From Bradyrhizobium sp. AZCC 1721 (lineage in GTDB: Bacteria > Pseudomonadota > Alphaproteobacteria > Rhizobiales > Xanthobacteraceae): DNA of 64,000 bases. The translations under genes and the position numbers were made by a program. This document shows positions 43,506 to 52,656 of this stretch, piece after piece. The number at the start of each line of letters is the position of its first letter. Positions within the stretch are counted from its first letter, which is position 1. The notes under the pieces were generated by a model, which ran no database searches, was not told the DNA's origin, and saw only the letters and a program-made list of their open reading frames with translations. The stretch lies in assembly GCF_036924715.1 (NCBI RefSeq), contig NZ_JAZHSB010000001.1, forward strand, positions 6,811,001 to 6,875,000. The letters run 5' to 3'.

Positions 43506-45482
43506 TCACGCCGCCGCAATCTCCACGACGATCCGTCCCGTCGTCACCTGCTCGCCCTCGGTGACATCGATCGACGAAACCGTGCCAGCAACACCTGCCA
43601 TGTGCACGTGCTCCATCTTCATCGCTTCCAGCGTCATAACCGGTTGGCCGACGGCAACCTGCTCGCCGGGCTTGACCAGCACCGCGACCACACGGCCGTT
43701 CATCGTCGCGCGCACCTTGCCGTCGCCGTCCGCCGCCACAGCGGAGGCCGGTGCAGCCAGCGTCAGATCGCGGGCGGCAATCGAGGCTCCGCGATGCAGG
43801 ACATAGAGCTGGTCGCCATCGCGCAAGAATCTCGCTGACTCCATCATGCCGTCGGCACGGAAGCGGATCGTGTCGGGGCCGAGCTCGTCGATCTCGAAAC
43901 GCCGCTCGTCGCCCTCGAAGCCCGCGACATAACTCCCGTCGCGGTTCCGAACGATATCAACCTCGAACGCACCGTGGCCAAAGTCGATCCGCATCGTCAG
44001 CGGAAAGGTTGCCGCTAGACTGCGTCCGCTGCGCCAGGGCGGCGCATGCGGGTTGGTGACGAAAAGCAGCAATGCCGCCAGTGCAGCTTCGGCCTTGTCA
44101 CTCACGCGCGGCGCCAGCAATTCGTCGCGGTGATCACCGATGAAGGCCGTGGTCGCTTCGCCCTTCGCGAAGGCGGGATGGCGCAGGCAGGAAATCAGGA
44201 ATCCCTGATTGGTGGTGACGCCGAACGCCGCGGTCTGCTCCAGCCCGCAAATCAGCCGACCGCGGGCCTCATTGCGGTCGGCACCATGGCTGATGATCTT
44301 GGCAATCATCGAATCGTAGAACGGCGGAATCTCCGAATCTGAACGCAGCGCGTGCTCGACGCGGATGCCGTCGGGCATCTGCCACAGCTCTATTCGCCCC
44401 GATTGCGGCATGAAGTCATGGTCCGCGTCCTCCGAGCACAACCGCACCTCGATGGCGTGGCCGGAAAATTTGACGTCTTCCTGCTTGAGCCCGAGCGGCT
44501 GGCCGGCCGCAATGCGCAATTGCAGTTCGACCAGATCGAGCCCGGTAATCGCTTCGGTGACGGGGTGCTCGACCTGCAGGCGCGTGTTCATTTCCATGAA
44601 ATAGAACTCGCCGGACGGATCGAGCAGGAACTCCAACGTACCCGCGCCCTCATAGCCGATCGATTTGACGGCACCGACCGCAACGGCGCCCATGCGCGCC
44701 CGCAAATCCGGCGTCACTTTTGGCGAGGGCGCTTCCTCGATCAGCTTCTGGTGTCGGCGTTGCACCGAGCAATCGCGCTCGCCGAGATGAATGGCATTGC
44801 CGTAGCGATCGCCGAATACTTGAATCTCGATGTGGCGGGGATCGACGATCGCGCGCTCCAGGATCACCGTGGGATCGCCGAACGCGCCCTGCGCCTCCGA
44901 CCTTGCGCTGCGCAGTGCATCGGGAAATGCCGCGGCGTCCTCGACCAGCCGCATGCCGCGCCCGCCACCGCCGGCGACCGCCTTGATCATCACGGGGAAG
45001 CCGATCTTCCTGGCCTCTGCCAGCATTACCGCGTCGCTCTGGTCCGCGCCCTGATAGCCGGGCACGATGGGCACGCCAGCCTCTCGCATGATGTCCTTGG
45101 CGCCGGCCTTGTTGCCCATCGCCCGGATCGCCTCCGGCGACGGCCCGATGAAGACCAGCCCGGCATCGCGGCAGGCCTGCGCAAAATCCTCGTTTTCGGC
45201 GAGGAAGCCGTAGCCCGGATGCACCGCGCCGGCCCCGCTGGCTTTGGCGGCGGCGATGATCGCATCGATCCGCAGGTAGGATTGCGCTGGCAGCGCCTCC
45301 CCGATCCGCACCGCCTGGTCCGCCTCACGTACGTGCATCGCATCACGATCGGCATCGGAATAGACGGCAACCACCCCATAGCCGAGGCGGCGCGCGGTGC
45401 GCATGATCCGCAACGCGATCTCGCCGCGATTGGCGACGAGAATCTTGAAGAATGGCGTTCGCTTCATCTCGATTCCGCTCAT
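43506..45482 (-). CDS. Acyl-CoA carboxylase alpha subunit: biotin carboxylase plus biotin carrier
   Basis: The product is 658 residues from ATG 45482, which overlaps the stop of the beta subunit gene (ATGA). The biotin carboxylase domain includes KILVANRGEIALRIMRTARR, AVHPGYGFLAENEDFAQ, the ATP-grasp glycine loop KAVAGGGGRGMR and FMEMNTRLQVEHPVTE. A linker domain follows, and the C-terminal carrier has EAMKMEH with the biotin lysine near residue 622. The layout is that of methylcrotonyl-, geranyl- and propionyl-CoA carboxylase alpha chains. It carboxylates biotin with bicarbonate and ATP for transfer by the neighbouring subunit. Confidence 0.93.
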   Translation of the reverse strand: MSGIEMKRTPFFKILVANRGEIALRIMRTARRLGYGVVAVYSDADRDAMHVREADQAVRIGEALPAQSYLRIDAIIAAAKASGAGAVHPGYGFLAENEDFAQACRDAGLVFIGPSPEAIRAMGNKAGAKDIMREAGVPIVPGYQGADQSDAVMLAEARKIGFPVMIKAVAGGGGRGMRLVEDAAAFPDALRSARSEAQGAFGDPTVILERAIVDPRHIEIQVFGDRYGNAIHLGERDCSVQRRHQKLIEEAPSPKVTPDLRARMGAVAVGAVKSIGYEGAGTLEFLLDPSGEFYFMEMNTRLQVEHPVTEAITGLDLVELQLRIAAGQPLGLKQEDVKFSGHAIEVRLCSEDADHDFMPQSGRIELWQMPDGIRVEHALRSDSEIPPFYDSMIAKIISHGADRNEARGRLICGLEQTAAFGVTTNQGFLISCLRHPAFAKGEATTAFIGDHRDELLAPRVSDKAEAALAALLLFVTNPHAPPWRSGRSLAATFPLTMRIDFGHGAFEVDIVRNRDGSYVAGFEGDERRFEIDELGPDTIRFRADGMMESARFLRDGDQLYVLHRGASIAARDLTLAAPASAVAADGDGKVRATMNGRVVAVLVKPGEQVAVGQPVMTLEAMKMEHVHMAGVAGTVSSIDVTEGEQVTTGRIVVEIAAA

Positions 45483-47095
45483 GGCCGGGCGACCGAGAAT
45501 TGCATGCGCTGCGGCGTGCGGGCCTCGGCCTCGCGGCAGATCGCCAGCACTTCGGCAAGCACGCTGCGGGTATCGCGGGGATCGATCACGCCGTCGTCGA
45601 GCACCCGCGCGCTGGTCGAGAACACGTCCATCTGGCCGTCGAACACGCCCGTGATCTGCGCCTTCATCGCTTCCAGCTTTTCCTTCTCGATCGGCTTGCC
45701 CCGCCGCGCCGCCGCAGCCTCTGTCACGATCGCCATGGTTTCGGCGGCCTGCTCGCCGCCCATCACCGCGGTCTTGGCATTGGGCCAGGAGAAGCAGAAG
45801 CGCGGGTGGAAGCCGCGCCCGCACATTCCGTAGTTGCCGGCCCCGAACGACGCGCCGCAATAGATCGTGATCTGCGGCACGGTCGCCGACGTCACCGCCT
45901 GGATCATTTTGGATCCGTGCTTGATCATGCCGGCTTCCTCATAGGCACGGCCTACCATGTAGCCGGTGGTGTTGTTCATGTAGAGCAGCGGCGTGCGCGA
46001 CTGGCAGCAGGCTTGGATGAAATGTGTCGCCTTGTTGGCACCGGGCACGTCGAGCGGGCCGTTGTTGGTGATGATCCCGACCGCCTGTCCTTCGATGCGG
46101 GCGTGGCCACAGACCGTCGCCGGGCCGTAATTCGCGCCGAACTCGGTGAAATCGGAATCGTCGACGAAGCGCGCGATAGCCTGGCGCATATCGACGGGAC
46201 GCTTGTGGTCCATCGGCATGATGCCGAGCAGTTCCTCAGCGTCATAGCGTGGCGGCTTGAAGGACAGCGCCGAAGCCCTCGGCCGATCCCATTCCAGACT
46301 GGCCATGATATCGCGCGCGATGCGCAGCGCGTCGCGATCGTCCTCGGCGAGATAGTCGCCAAGACCCGAAATGGAGGTGTGCATCTCGGCGCCACCGAGT
46401 TCCTCCTCGGTTGCGATCTCACCCGTCGCCGCCTTCAAGAGCGGCGGTCCGGCCAGGAATGCGCGGGTGCGGCCGCGGACCATGACGATGTAATCGGAGA
46501 GCCCGGTCTGGTAGGCGCCGCCCGCCGTTGACGATCCATGCGTCACCGTGACAACGGGCAGCCCCGCGGCCGACAGCCGCGCGAGATTTCGAAAGATGTT
46601 GCCGCCGCGGATGAAATCCTCGACGCGGTAGCGCAGCAGATTGGCGCCGGCGCTTTCGACCAGTTGCACGTAAGGCAGCTTGTTTTCCAGCGCCAGTTCC
46701 TGCACCCGCAGCGTCTTGTCGAGGCCAAACGGCTGCAGCGCGCCGGCATCGATGCCGGAATCATTGGCGCTGACCATGCAGCGGATGCCGGAGACGAAGC
46801 CGATACCCGCGATCACGCCGCCGCCGGGAACGCTCTTCTCCGCGTCCGGCACGTCGAACATGTAGCCGGCGAGCGTCGATAGTTCGATGAACGACGAGCC
46901 GGGATCGAGCACCAGCGCCACGCGCTCGCGCGGCAGCAATTGCCCGCGCTTGTGGAAGCGATCTTTGGCTTGGGCCGATGCTGCGCGCGTGCGATCTTCC
47001 AGCGAGCGCATGCGCGCGATCAGCGCCAGCATGCCGTCGCGATTGGCCCTGTAGGCGGCACCGGAGGGGGAGATGGTGGATTCGAGGATAGCCAT
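45479..47095 (-). CDS. Acyl-CoA carboxylase beta subunit (carboxyltransferase; MCC/geranyl-CoA type)
   Basis: This 538-residue protein has the carboxyltransferase crotonase-like halves. LPYVQLVESAGANLLRYR and VTHGSSTAGGAYQTGLSDYIVMV lie in the first half. GIITNNGPLDVPGANKATHF, LYMNNTTGYMVG and ITIYCGASFGAGNYGMCGR lie in the second half, with WPNAKTAVMGGEQAAE. The pattern is that of methylcrotonyl-CoA or geranyl-CoA carboxylase beta chains rather than propionyl-CoA carboxylase. The pathway partners expected for leucine breakdown (enoyl-CoA hydratase, HMG-CoA lyase) are absent, so the substrate may be another branched or terpenoid acyl-CoA. Confidence 0.9.
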   Translation of the reverse strand: MAILESTISPSGAAYRANRDGMLALIARMRSLEDRTRAASAQAKDRFHKRGQLLPRERVALVLDPGSSFIELSTLAGYMFDVPDAEKSVPGGGVIAGIGFVSGIRCMVSANDSGIDAGALQPFGLDKTLRVQELALENKLPYVQLVESAGANLLRYRVEDFIRGGNIFRNLARLSAAGLPVVTVTHGSSTAGGAYQTGLSDYIVMVRGRTRAFLAGPPLLKAATGEIATEEELGGAEMHTSISGLGDYLAEDDRDALRIARDIMASLEWDRPRASALSFKPPRYDAEELLGIMPMDHKRPVDMRQAIARFVDDSDFTEFGANYGPATVCGHARIEGQAVGIITNNGPLDVPGANKATHFIQACCQSRTPLLYMNNTTGYMVGRAYEEAGMIKHGSKMIQAVTSATVPQITIYCGASFGAGNYGMCGRGFHPRFCFSWPNAKTAVMGGEQAAETMAIVTEAAAARRGKPIEKEKLEAMKAQITGVFDGQMDVFSTSARVLDDGVIDPRDTRSVLAEVLAICREAEARTPQRMQFSVARP

Positions 47096-47110
47096 AAACT
47101 AACTCACTCC

Positions 47111-47206
47111 GTCATTCCGGGATGGTCCGAAGGACCAGACCCGGAATCTCGAGATTCTCAGGGGGCGCAAGGGCGCCCTATAGTTCGCTTCGCGCCCCGG
47201 AATGAC
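47111..47206. repeat. Repeat family C element (GTCATTCCGG...CCGGAATGAC)
   Basis: Terminal arms GTCATTCCGG (47111-47120) and CCGGAATGAC (47197-47206) enclose GGTCCGAAGGACC and GGCGCAAGGGCGCC, each itself a small palindrome. The element lies between the BKACE and carboxylase beta genes on one strand and can form a long hairpin in the transcript. Confidence 0.88.
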
Positions 47207-47209
47207 AGC

Positions 47210-48076
47210 TCAATGCCTTGTCCCAAATATCTGCCGCGCTTCAGCCGGGCTCGCGATCTCACGGCCCGCACGCCGTGCGCAGGCGGCGATGGCTTCGATC
47301 AACTGCCCGTTCGAGGTCACCTTGGTGCCATCGGCAAGATAAAAGGTATCCTCCAGCCCAGTGCGCAGATGTCCACCAAGATCGGCGCAGCGCTGGTGCA
47401 GCGGCCAGATTTCGGCACGGCCGATCGCAGTGACCTGCCAATGCGCTTGCGGCAATTTCAGCTTCAAGAGGATCGGCAGCAACTCCAGATCCGCCGGCAT
47501 GCCTGACGCCACGCCCATCACGAAATTATATTCGAGCGGTCCGGAATACATGCCGGTCTGCACGTACATGCCGACACAGCGCACGATGCCGACGTCGAAA
47601 CATTCGAACTCGGGAATCGTGCCCGCTTCCTTCATGGCGTCGAGATAGTCCTGCACCTTCTCGACCGCATTATCGAACATCATCGGCGGCCAGGCCCAGG
47701 TGTTGTCGGACTTCACCTTGAGATAGTTCAGCGAGCCGGCATTACACGCGGCAATCTCGGGCCTGGTTTCGCGCACGCAGTCGAGCGCTCCCTGATATTT
47801 CGGACCCGACGTGCCTGTCGTGTGATTGATGATGACGCCGGGGCAGGCTTCACGGATGGCTTGCTGGATCTCTTTGGAGACGTTGACGTCCCAGGACGGC
47901 AGATGCCCCTTGTTCGGCTCCTGCTGGCGCAGATGGATGTGCATGATGCTGGCGCCGGCGTTGACGGCGGCCCTGGCCTCACGCGCCATCTGCTCCGGCG
48001 TCACCGGCACGTTGTGCTGCTTTGGATCGGTCAACACGCCGTTCAGCGCGCAGGTAATGACGGCCTTGTCGCCCAT
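47210..48076 (-). CDS. BKACE-family beta-keto acid cleavage enzyme
   Basis: This 288-residue TIM-barrel protein starts DKAVITCALNGVLTDP. It has the zinc-binding SIMHIHLRQ (H46, H48), NHTTGTSGPK near residue 84, and CFDVGIVRCVGMYV and GHLRTGLEDTFYLADG near the end. Members condense acetyl-CoA with a beta-keto acid and cleave it to acetoacetate and a new acyl-CoA. Here it may process the product of the neighbouring carboxylase/dehydrogenase steps. The substrate-deciding residues cannot be assigned by eye. Confidence 0.88.
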   Translation of the reverse strand: MGDKAVITCALNGVLTDPKQHNVPVTPEQMAREARAAVNAGASIMHIHLRQQEPNKGHLPSWDVNVSKEIQQAIREACPGVIINHTTGTSGPKYQGALDCVRETRPEIAACNAGSLNYLKVKSDNTWAWPPMMFDNAVEKVQDYLDAMKEAGTIPEFECFDVGIVRCVGMYVQTGMYSGPLEYNFVMGVASGMPADLELLPILLKLKLPQAHWQVTAIGRAEIWPLHQRCADLGGHLRTGLEDTFYLADGTKVTSNGQLIEAIAACARRAGREIASPAEARQIFGTRH

Positions 48077-48139
48077 GGATCAACCTTCGGAACGGGACGC
48101 GAGAGATCGCGAACATCCGGCGCGATCATGCGTGCCGCA

Positions 48140-48961
48140 TCAGCCGGCTTCTTGCGTCAACCCGCTATTGTCGGCGCCGGCACGGCCGTGGCTATAGATC
48201 GCGAGATCGCGCGAGCCTGAAAAGATTGCGCGCGGCTTCAGCCCGTAGAAGCGGCGGATCGAGTGGCTGAAATGCGTCGAATCGGGATAGCCGATATCCT
48301 GCGCGAGATGCGCAAGGTTGATGTCCTGGTTGGCGAAATGCAGCAAATGCCGCGCGCGCTTCCAGGCGCGGAACGAGCGGAAGGATATCCCGGTCTGCTC
48401 TTTGAAGAGATGCAGGAACCGCGACGGCGATAATCCGGCCTCCGCAGCGCAGCTTGCCGCCGTCACCGGCTCGCCGGAGAATTTTCCGATCTGCACGATC
48501 GCGCGCGCCACGCGAGAATCGAGCTCACGTTGCGGCAAGACTTCGCCAAGGCACAGGCGATCGAATTCGGCACTGGAAAACTCACAGCCGGCGTGATGCT
48601 CGCGCAGTTCACGATAGGCGGCGCGAATGCGGCTGGCGAATGCCGCGCCCTCAGGCCCCGCGAGGCGCGTCGCGAGATCGTCGAGCACACCGGGACGAAC
48701 GCTCTCCGGTTCGATGACGACGCTGAGCACCGAGCGATGATCGCTGGCGATGGTGTGCCTGACGTTCGGCAACAGAGCGACCATGTCGCCATGGGTTTCG
48801 CGGCCATCGGCCGTGGTGAGCCAGAGACCGCCCTCGATCGCAACATAGATGTTGAAGGCGCCCGAGCAGCGTTGCCGGGGCCGACCGAGCAGACCGGCGT
48901 AGAACACGCGTTCCGGGGTGATCAGCATCAGATGGCCGGATTTGTGGCCGGTACCGTCCAT
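48140..48961 (-). CDS. AraC-family transcriptional regulator
   Basis: The product is 273 residues from ATG 48961 behind GAGGAGG. The frame is open upstream to 49174, but that stretch overlaps the GST gene end and shows no family similarity. An N-terminal cupin-like sensing part (YVAIEGGLWLTTADGRETHGDMVALLPN) precedes the double helix-turn-helix region (PVTAASCAAEAGLSPSRFLHLFKEQTG, then INLAHLAQDIGYPDSTHFSHSIRRFYGLKPR). It probably senses the substrate of this catabolic cluster and controls nearby genes. Confidence 0.88.
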   Translation of the reverse strand: MDGTGHKSGHLMLITPERVFYAGLLGRPRQRCSGAFNIYVAIEGGLWLTTADGRETHGDMVALLPNVRHTIASDHRSVLSVVIEPESVRPGVLDDLATRLAGPEGAAFASRIRAAYRELREHHAGCEFSSAEFDRLCLGEVLPQRELDSRVARAIVQIGKFSGEPVTAASCAAEAGLSPSRFLHLFKEQTGISFRSFRAWKRARHLLHFANQDINLAHLAQDIGYPDSTHFSHSIRRFYGLKPRAIFSGSRDLAIYSHGRAGADNSGLTQEAG

Positions 48962-49074
48962 GGCTCGTCCTCCTCGCGCGGCTCTTTGGCCGCTGCGATG
49001 GGTCAACCATAGCGGAAATTCGTGGGCTGTCACCGATCGGCAAAGGTTAATTCGCGGCCCGAATTGGCTCCATT

Positions 49075-49731
49075 TCAAGCCCGTACCCGCGGCGCCACGT
49101 TCTGCTCGACGCCGGCCTTGCGTTCCGCCGCAACCGCGCGCTGGTAACCCTCGCGCTCCTGCAACCGGGCCCAATAGGCCCTGACATTCGGCCCGAAATC
49201 CTGGTCCAGGCCGATATTGCCGGCCAGCCGCAGCGCATAGCCGTTAACGATATCGGCCGCGGTGAAGCGGCCGGCGCACAGGTTTTCGGCATTGGCGGTC
49301 GCTGCCTCGACCGCGCGCAGCCGGCCCAGGAACCATTTCGCGTAATCGCCGGCAACTTGCGGGTTCCGCCGTTCCTCCGGCTCGAGCTGGCTGTATCTCA
49401 GCACCAGCGTTTGCGGAAAGGTCAGCGTGGCGTCGCTGAAATACATCCAATTCAGGAAGGCGCCATAGGCCGGATCATCCTGCCCTACCACCAGCGGCGT
49501 CGGTCCGTATTTGGTGCCGAGATAGTAGCAGATGCCGGAGGACTCCGTCATTTTGGTCTCGCCGTCGATCATGAACGGAATAGTGCCGAGCGGGTTGATC
49601 GCGAGATATTCCTTGGCGAGCACGCGCGGCGGGAACGGCAGCATCTTCAACTCGTAGGGCAAGCCCATCTCTTCCAGCATCCAGAGCGGGCGGAACGAGC
49701 GCGCGCCGTCGCAGTGATAGAGCGTGATCAT
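49075..49731 (-). CDS. Glutathione S-transferase family protein
   Basis: This 218-residue protein has the thioredoxin-like N-domain (MITLYHCDGARSFRPLWMLEE, with serine in the catalytic region, and NPLGTIPFMIDGETKMTESSGICYYL, the glutathione-binding Pro and Glu-Ser pair). An all-helical C-domain contains RFTAADIVNGYALRLA. It conjugates or reduces electrophiles with glutathione. It is encoded inside the catabolic cluster, which suggests a reactive intermediate or a glutathione-dependent step. Confidence 0.88.
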   Translation of the reverse strand: MITLYHCDGARSFRPLWMLEEMGLPYELKMLPFPPRVLAKEYLAINPLGTIPFMIDGETKMTESSGICYYLGTKYGPTPLVVGQDDPAYGAFLNWMYFSDATLTFPQTLVLRYSQLEPEERRNPQVAGDYAKWFLGRLRAVEAATANAENLCAGRFTAADIVNGYALRLAGNIGLDQDFGPNVRAYWARLQEREGYQRAVAAERKAGVEQNVAPRVRA

Positions 49732-49818
49732 CAGGCGTTCCCTCTTTTCTTGATTGGCAGTCTGGAACGCCGGCAGGCCGTCCGCAACGACATCCTTATA
49801 CGTCCGGCGCGTGCCGCA

Positions 49819-51036
49819 TCAGAGATCTGCCCCCTCGATGATATTGCCGAACCGGACATAACCTTTTCCGTCCCAGCGCTGCAACTGCATCTGACGCAAC
49901 GGATGGTGGTTGGTAGGGCTGGTGTTGACACGCACGCCCGGCAACAGGGTCGGGACCTCGACGTTCCTGAGGTTGTTCGCCTCGCGCATGATGCTGTCGC
50001 GGCTGAAATTCCCCTTGCACTGCTCCAGCAATACGCGCAGCACTGATGTGACCGTATACCCGTACGCGTTGAGGAACTCCTTCGGATTCCCTTCGCTGTA
50101 ATACTTCGCCATGAACTTCAAGTAGTCCTTGGTCGCGGGATCTTCCGCCCACGCCGGATCGGACGGATCCTTGATATACACCGAGGTGATGACGCCGACC
50201 GCGCGCTCGGGCCCGACCGGCATGATGGTCGAGGCCACCGAGGCGGCGCCGCTGGTGACGAAATGCATCGGTTTCCAGTCGAGTTCGAAGACCTTCCGGA
50301 TCGACTGCGCCGCAAACTTCGCCGTGACGCCCGAGATCAGAACATCGGCGTTGCTGGCGCGCAGTGCGACGACTTGGGAATCGATCGTCGGATCGGTGAC
50401 TTCGTAGGACACTGCCTTCACCATGGAATCGTAGCGCGGCCCCAGCACGTCGCGCAGGCCGTTGACGAAATCCTTGCCGAGGTCGTCGTTCTGGTAGAGC
50501 AAGGCAAACTTCGCATCGGGCTTCTGGCTCAGCGCGTATTTAGCAAAGATCTGCGCTTCGGTTCGTGAACTCGGCGCAAAACCCATGGTCCAGGGATAGT
50601 TCCGGTAATCGCCCCATTTGTCGCCGTTCACCGACAGGAACAGATGCGGCACCTTCTTCGAGTTGACGTACTTGACCACGGCGGAGTTCGGCGCCGTGCC
50701 AAGCATCGAAAACAGAAAGGCGACATCGTCGCTTTCGATCAGCTTTCTGGTTTGTTCGACGGTTTTCGCCGGATTGAATGCATCGTCATAGTAGATGAAG
50801 TTGATCTTGCGGCCGGCGATGTCGCCCTGATCGTTTATCATGCGGAAATAAGCGTCCGAGCATTTCGCGATCGTTCCCAACGCCGACACCGGACCACTCA
50901 GCGAAGTGGTGCAACCGATCTTGATCTCGGTCGCGGTAACGCCGGGAGTGTCTTCGGCACGAGAGGGGCCCGCAAGCGCCACAACACCTGCCGCCGCCGA
51001 ACCAGCAAGTAGCGTACGACGGTTGAGCGAGGTCAT
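49819..51036 (-). CDS. Branched-chain-type ABC substrate-binding protein
   Basis: The product is 405 residues from ATG 51036 behind GGGAGGAAG. The frame is open upstream, but this start places the twin-arginine-like leader (LNRRTLLAGSAAAGVVALAG) correctly. IKIGCTTSLSGPVSALG opens the mature LivK-type fold, and GRKINFIYYDDAFNPAKTVEQTRKLIE and FALLYQNDDLGKDFVNGLRD follow. As with the other LivK-type protein here, no permease or ATPase is adjacent. It may bind the compound broken down by the surrounding enzymes. Confidence 0.9.
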   Translation of the reverse strand: MTSLNRRTLLAGSAAAGVVALAGPSRAEDTPGVTATEIKIGCTTSLSGPVSALGTIAKCSDAYFRMINDQGDIAGRKINFIYYDDAFNPAKTVEQTRKLIESDDVAFLFSMLGTAPNSAVVKYVNSKKVPHLFLSVNGDKWGDYRNYPWTMGFAPSSRTEAQIFAKYALSQKPDAKFALLYQNDDLGKDFVNGLRDVLGPRYDSMVKAVSYEVTDPTIDSQVVALRASNADVLISGVTAKFAAQSIRKVFELDWKPMHFVTSGAASVASTIMPVGPERAVGVITSVYIKDPSDPAWAEDPATKDYLKFMAKYYSEGNPKEFLNAYGYTVTSVLRVLLEQCKGNFSRDSIMREANNLRNVEVPTLLPGVRVNTSPTNHHPLRQMQLQRWDGKGYVRFGNIIEGADL

Positions 51037-51217
51037 GCCTTCCTCCCAGACTATGTTGCATCTCGGCTGCTTTGCGCAGGCGTTGGATAAAATGTAGGAG
51101 GACCACGTTCCGGGTCTTGCGTCTAAGCGCTGGTTGCCCTGTCGCAGCTTGGGCGCGCGGATTACTGAAGCGCTATGGCACACCCGAACGCAGGCGCAGC
51201 GCGAACAGACATCCGTC

Positions 51218-51388
51218 TTAAGCGTTGCTGTGTTTCCGCAGTTCAAGGCGGGCAATCTGATTGCGGTGGACTTCGTCCAGGCCATCAGCCAGCCGAAGCA
51301 GACGCGCGGTGGCGTAGGCCGCGGCCAAGCCGAAGTCATTGCTGGTGCCACCACCGCCGTGTGCCTGAATGGCCAATCGCGTTTCGCC
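51218..51388 (-). pseudogene. C-terminal relic of an acyl-CoA dehydrogenase
   Basis: Reading leftward from 51388 in the phase that stops TAA at 51218-51220, the sequence gives SGETRLAIQAHGGGGTSND, FGLAAAYATARLLRLADG, then LDEVHRNQIARLELRKHSNA. This is the standard end of one acyl-CoA dehydrogenase subgroup (HGGxGxSxDxPLA, LRLADGPDEVHR, ARLELRK). It has no start or N-terminal part and begins in a different phase exactly where the stop of the intact dehydrogenase gene lies. About 57 residues of a lost gene remain. Confidence 0.85.
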
Positions 51389-51389
51389 G

Positions 51390-52550
51390 CTATTTCTGTT
51401 TCATGCCGGGCAGCGTGCCCATCATCTTGCATAGCACCGTCAGCATCACCTCGTCGGCGCCGCCGCCGATCGAGGTCAGGCGGCTGTCGCGATAGGCCCG
51501 GCTGACCGGCGTCTCGTTCATAAAGCCCATGCCGCCCCAGAATTGCAGGCAGGCATCGGTGAGTTCGCGCCCCAAGCGCCCGGCCTTCAGCTTGGCCATG
51601 GTAGCAAGCCGCGTCACGTCCTCGCCCGCGATCAACGCCTCAGCGGCGCGGTAGACCAGCGCGCGCAACAGCTCGACCTCGGTCTGCATCTCCGCCAGCT
51701 TGAAATGGACGGTCTGGTTGTCGAGGATCGACTTTCCGAACGCCTTGCGGTTGCGAGTGTACTCGATCGTCTCTGATATGATCAATTCATGCGCCTTCAG
51801 GCAGGCCGCCGCGCCCCACAGCCGTTCCTCCTGGAACTGCACCATCTGGTAGGTAAAGCCCTTGCCTTCCTCGCCGATCCGGTTGCGCTTGGGCACCCGG
51901 ACGTTGTCGAAGAAGATCTGCGCGGTGTCAGATGAGCGCATGCCCATCTTGTCGAGCTTGCGCGCGACCTGCACGCCCTTGGTCTTCATCGGCACGCAGA
52001 TCAGCGACTTATTGCGATGGACCTGGCCGTCGCTGGTATTGGCGAGCAGGCAGATCCAGTCGGCCTGCACGCCGTTGGTGATCCACATCTTGCCGCCGTT
52101 GATGACGTAATCGTCGCCGTCGGAGCGCGCCTGCGTCTTGATCGAGGCGACGTCGGAACCGGCGCCCGGCTCCGAGACGCCGACGCAGGCCACCGCATCA
52201 CCGGCAATCGCCGGCGCGAGAAATTCACGGCGCACCTCATCAGAACCGAACCGCGCCAGCGCCGGCGTCGCCATGTCGGTCTGCACCCCGATCGCCATCG
52301 GCACGCCGCCGCATTTGATGGCACCAAGCTCTTCCGCCATCATCAGCGCGTAGGAATAATCGAGTCCTTGGCCGCCGTATTCGACCGGCTTGTTGAGGCC
52401 GAGAAAGCCGAGGTCGCCAAGCTTCTTGAACAATTCATGCGCCGGGAAGATGTCGTTCTTCTCCCATTCGTCAACAAAGGGATTGATCTCGGCGGCGATG
52501 AATTTTTGCAAGATACGGCGGGGTTCGTCGTGGTCGGCGATGAAGAGCAT
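51390..52550 (-). CDS. Acyl-CoA dehydrogenase 1
   Basis: This 386-residue flavoenzyme has AFVGVSEPGAGSDVAS-like residues (CVGVSEPGAGSDVASIKTQA) at the FAD/substrate site, MWITNGVQADWICLLA and KLDKMGMRSSDTAQIFFDNVRVP. The C-terminal FWGGMGFMNETPVSRAYRDSRLTSIGGGADEVML fits the catalytic helix region. It oxidises an acyl-CoA to the 2-enoyl-CoA and passes electrons to ETF. It is transcribed with a second dehydrogenase upstream. Directly after its stop lies the relic of a third. Confidence 0.92.
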   Translation of the reverse strand: MLFIADHDEPRRILQKFIAAEINPFVDEWEKNDIFPAHELFKKLGDLGFLGLNKPVEYGGQGLDYSYALMMAEELGAIKCGGVPMAIGVQTDMATPALARFGSDEVRREFLAPAIAGDAVACVGVSEPGAGSDVASIKTQARSDGDDYVINGGKMWITNGVQADWICLLANTSDGQVHRNKSLICVPMKTKGVQVARKLDKMGMRSSDTAQIFFDNVRVPKRNRIGEEGKGFTYQMVQFQEERLWGAAACLKAHELIISETIEYTRNRKAFGKSILDNQTVHFKLAEMQTEVELLRALVYRAAEALIAGEDVTRLATMAKLKAGRLGRELTDACLQFWGGMGFMNETPVSRAYRDSRLTSIGGGADEVMLTVLCKMMGTLPGMKQK

Positions 52551-52566
52551 GTTTTAATCTATCCTT

Positions 52567-52650
52567 CGTCATTCCGGGGCAGCCCAAAGGGCTGAACCCG
52601 GAATCCATTACGCGACAGTACTTGCGGCCCAATGGATTCCGGGCTGAGCG
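52567..52650. repeat. Repeat family C element between two acyl-CoA dehydrogenase genes
   Basis: GTCATTCCGGGGCAGCCCAAAGGGCTGAACCCGG is followed by GAATCCATTA and, later, the inverted AATGGATTCCGGGCTGAGCGA. The inner CAGCCCAAAGGGCTG is a short palindrome like GGTCCGAAGGACC in the element at 47111. It lies in the 106-base gap between the two dehydrogenase genes. Confidence 0.8.
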
Positions 52651-52656
52651 AAATTG

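Noticed and set aside
44352..45833. 493-codon open frame antisense to the carboxylase genes
   Set aside because: Same shadow signature; the minus strand has unmistakable biotin carboxylase motifs across this span.
45479..47095. Propionyl-CoA carboxylase beta subunit
   Set aside because: The order and wording of the motifs (SAGANL, NNTTGYMVG, GASFGAGNYGMCGR) fit the methylcrotonyl/geranyl-CoA type better.
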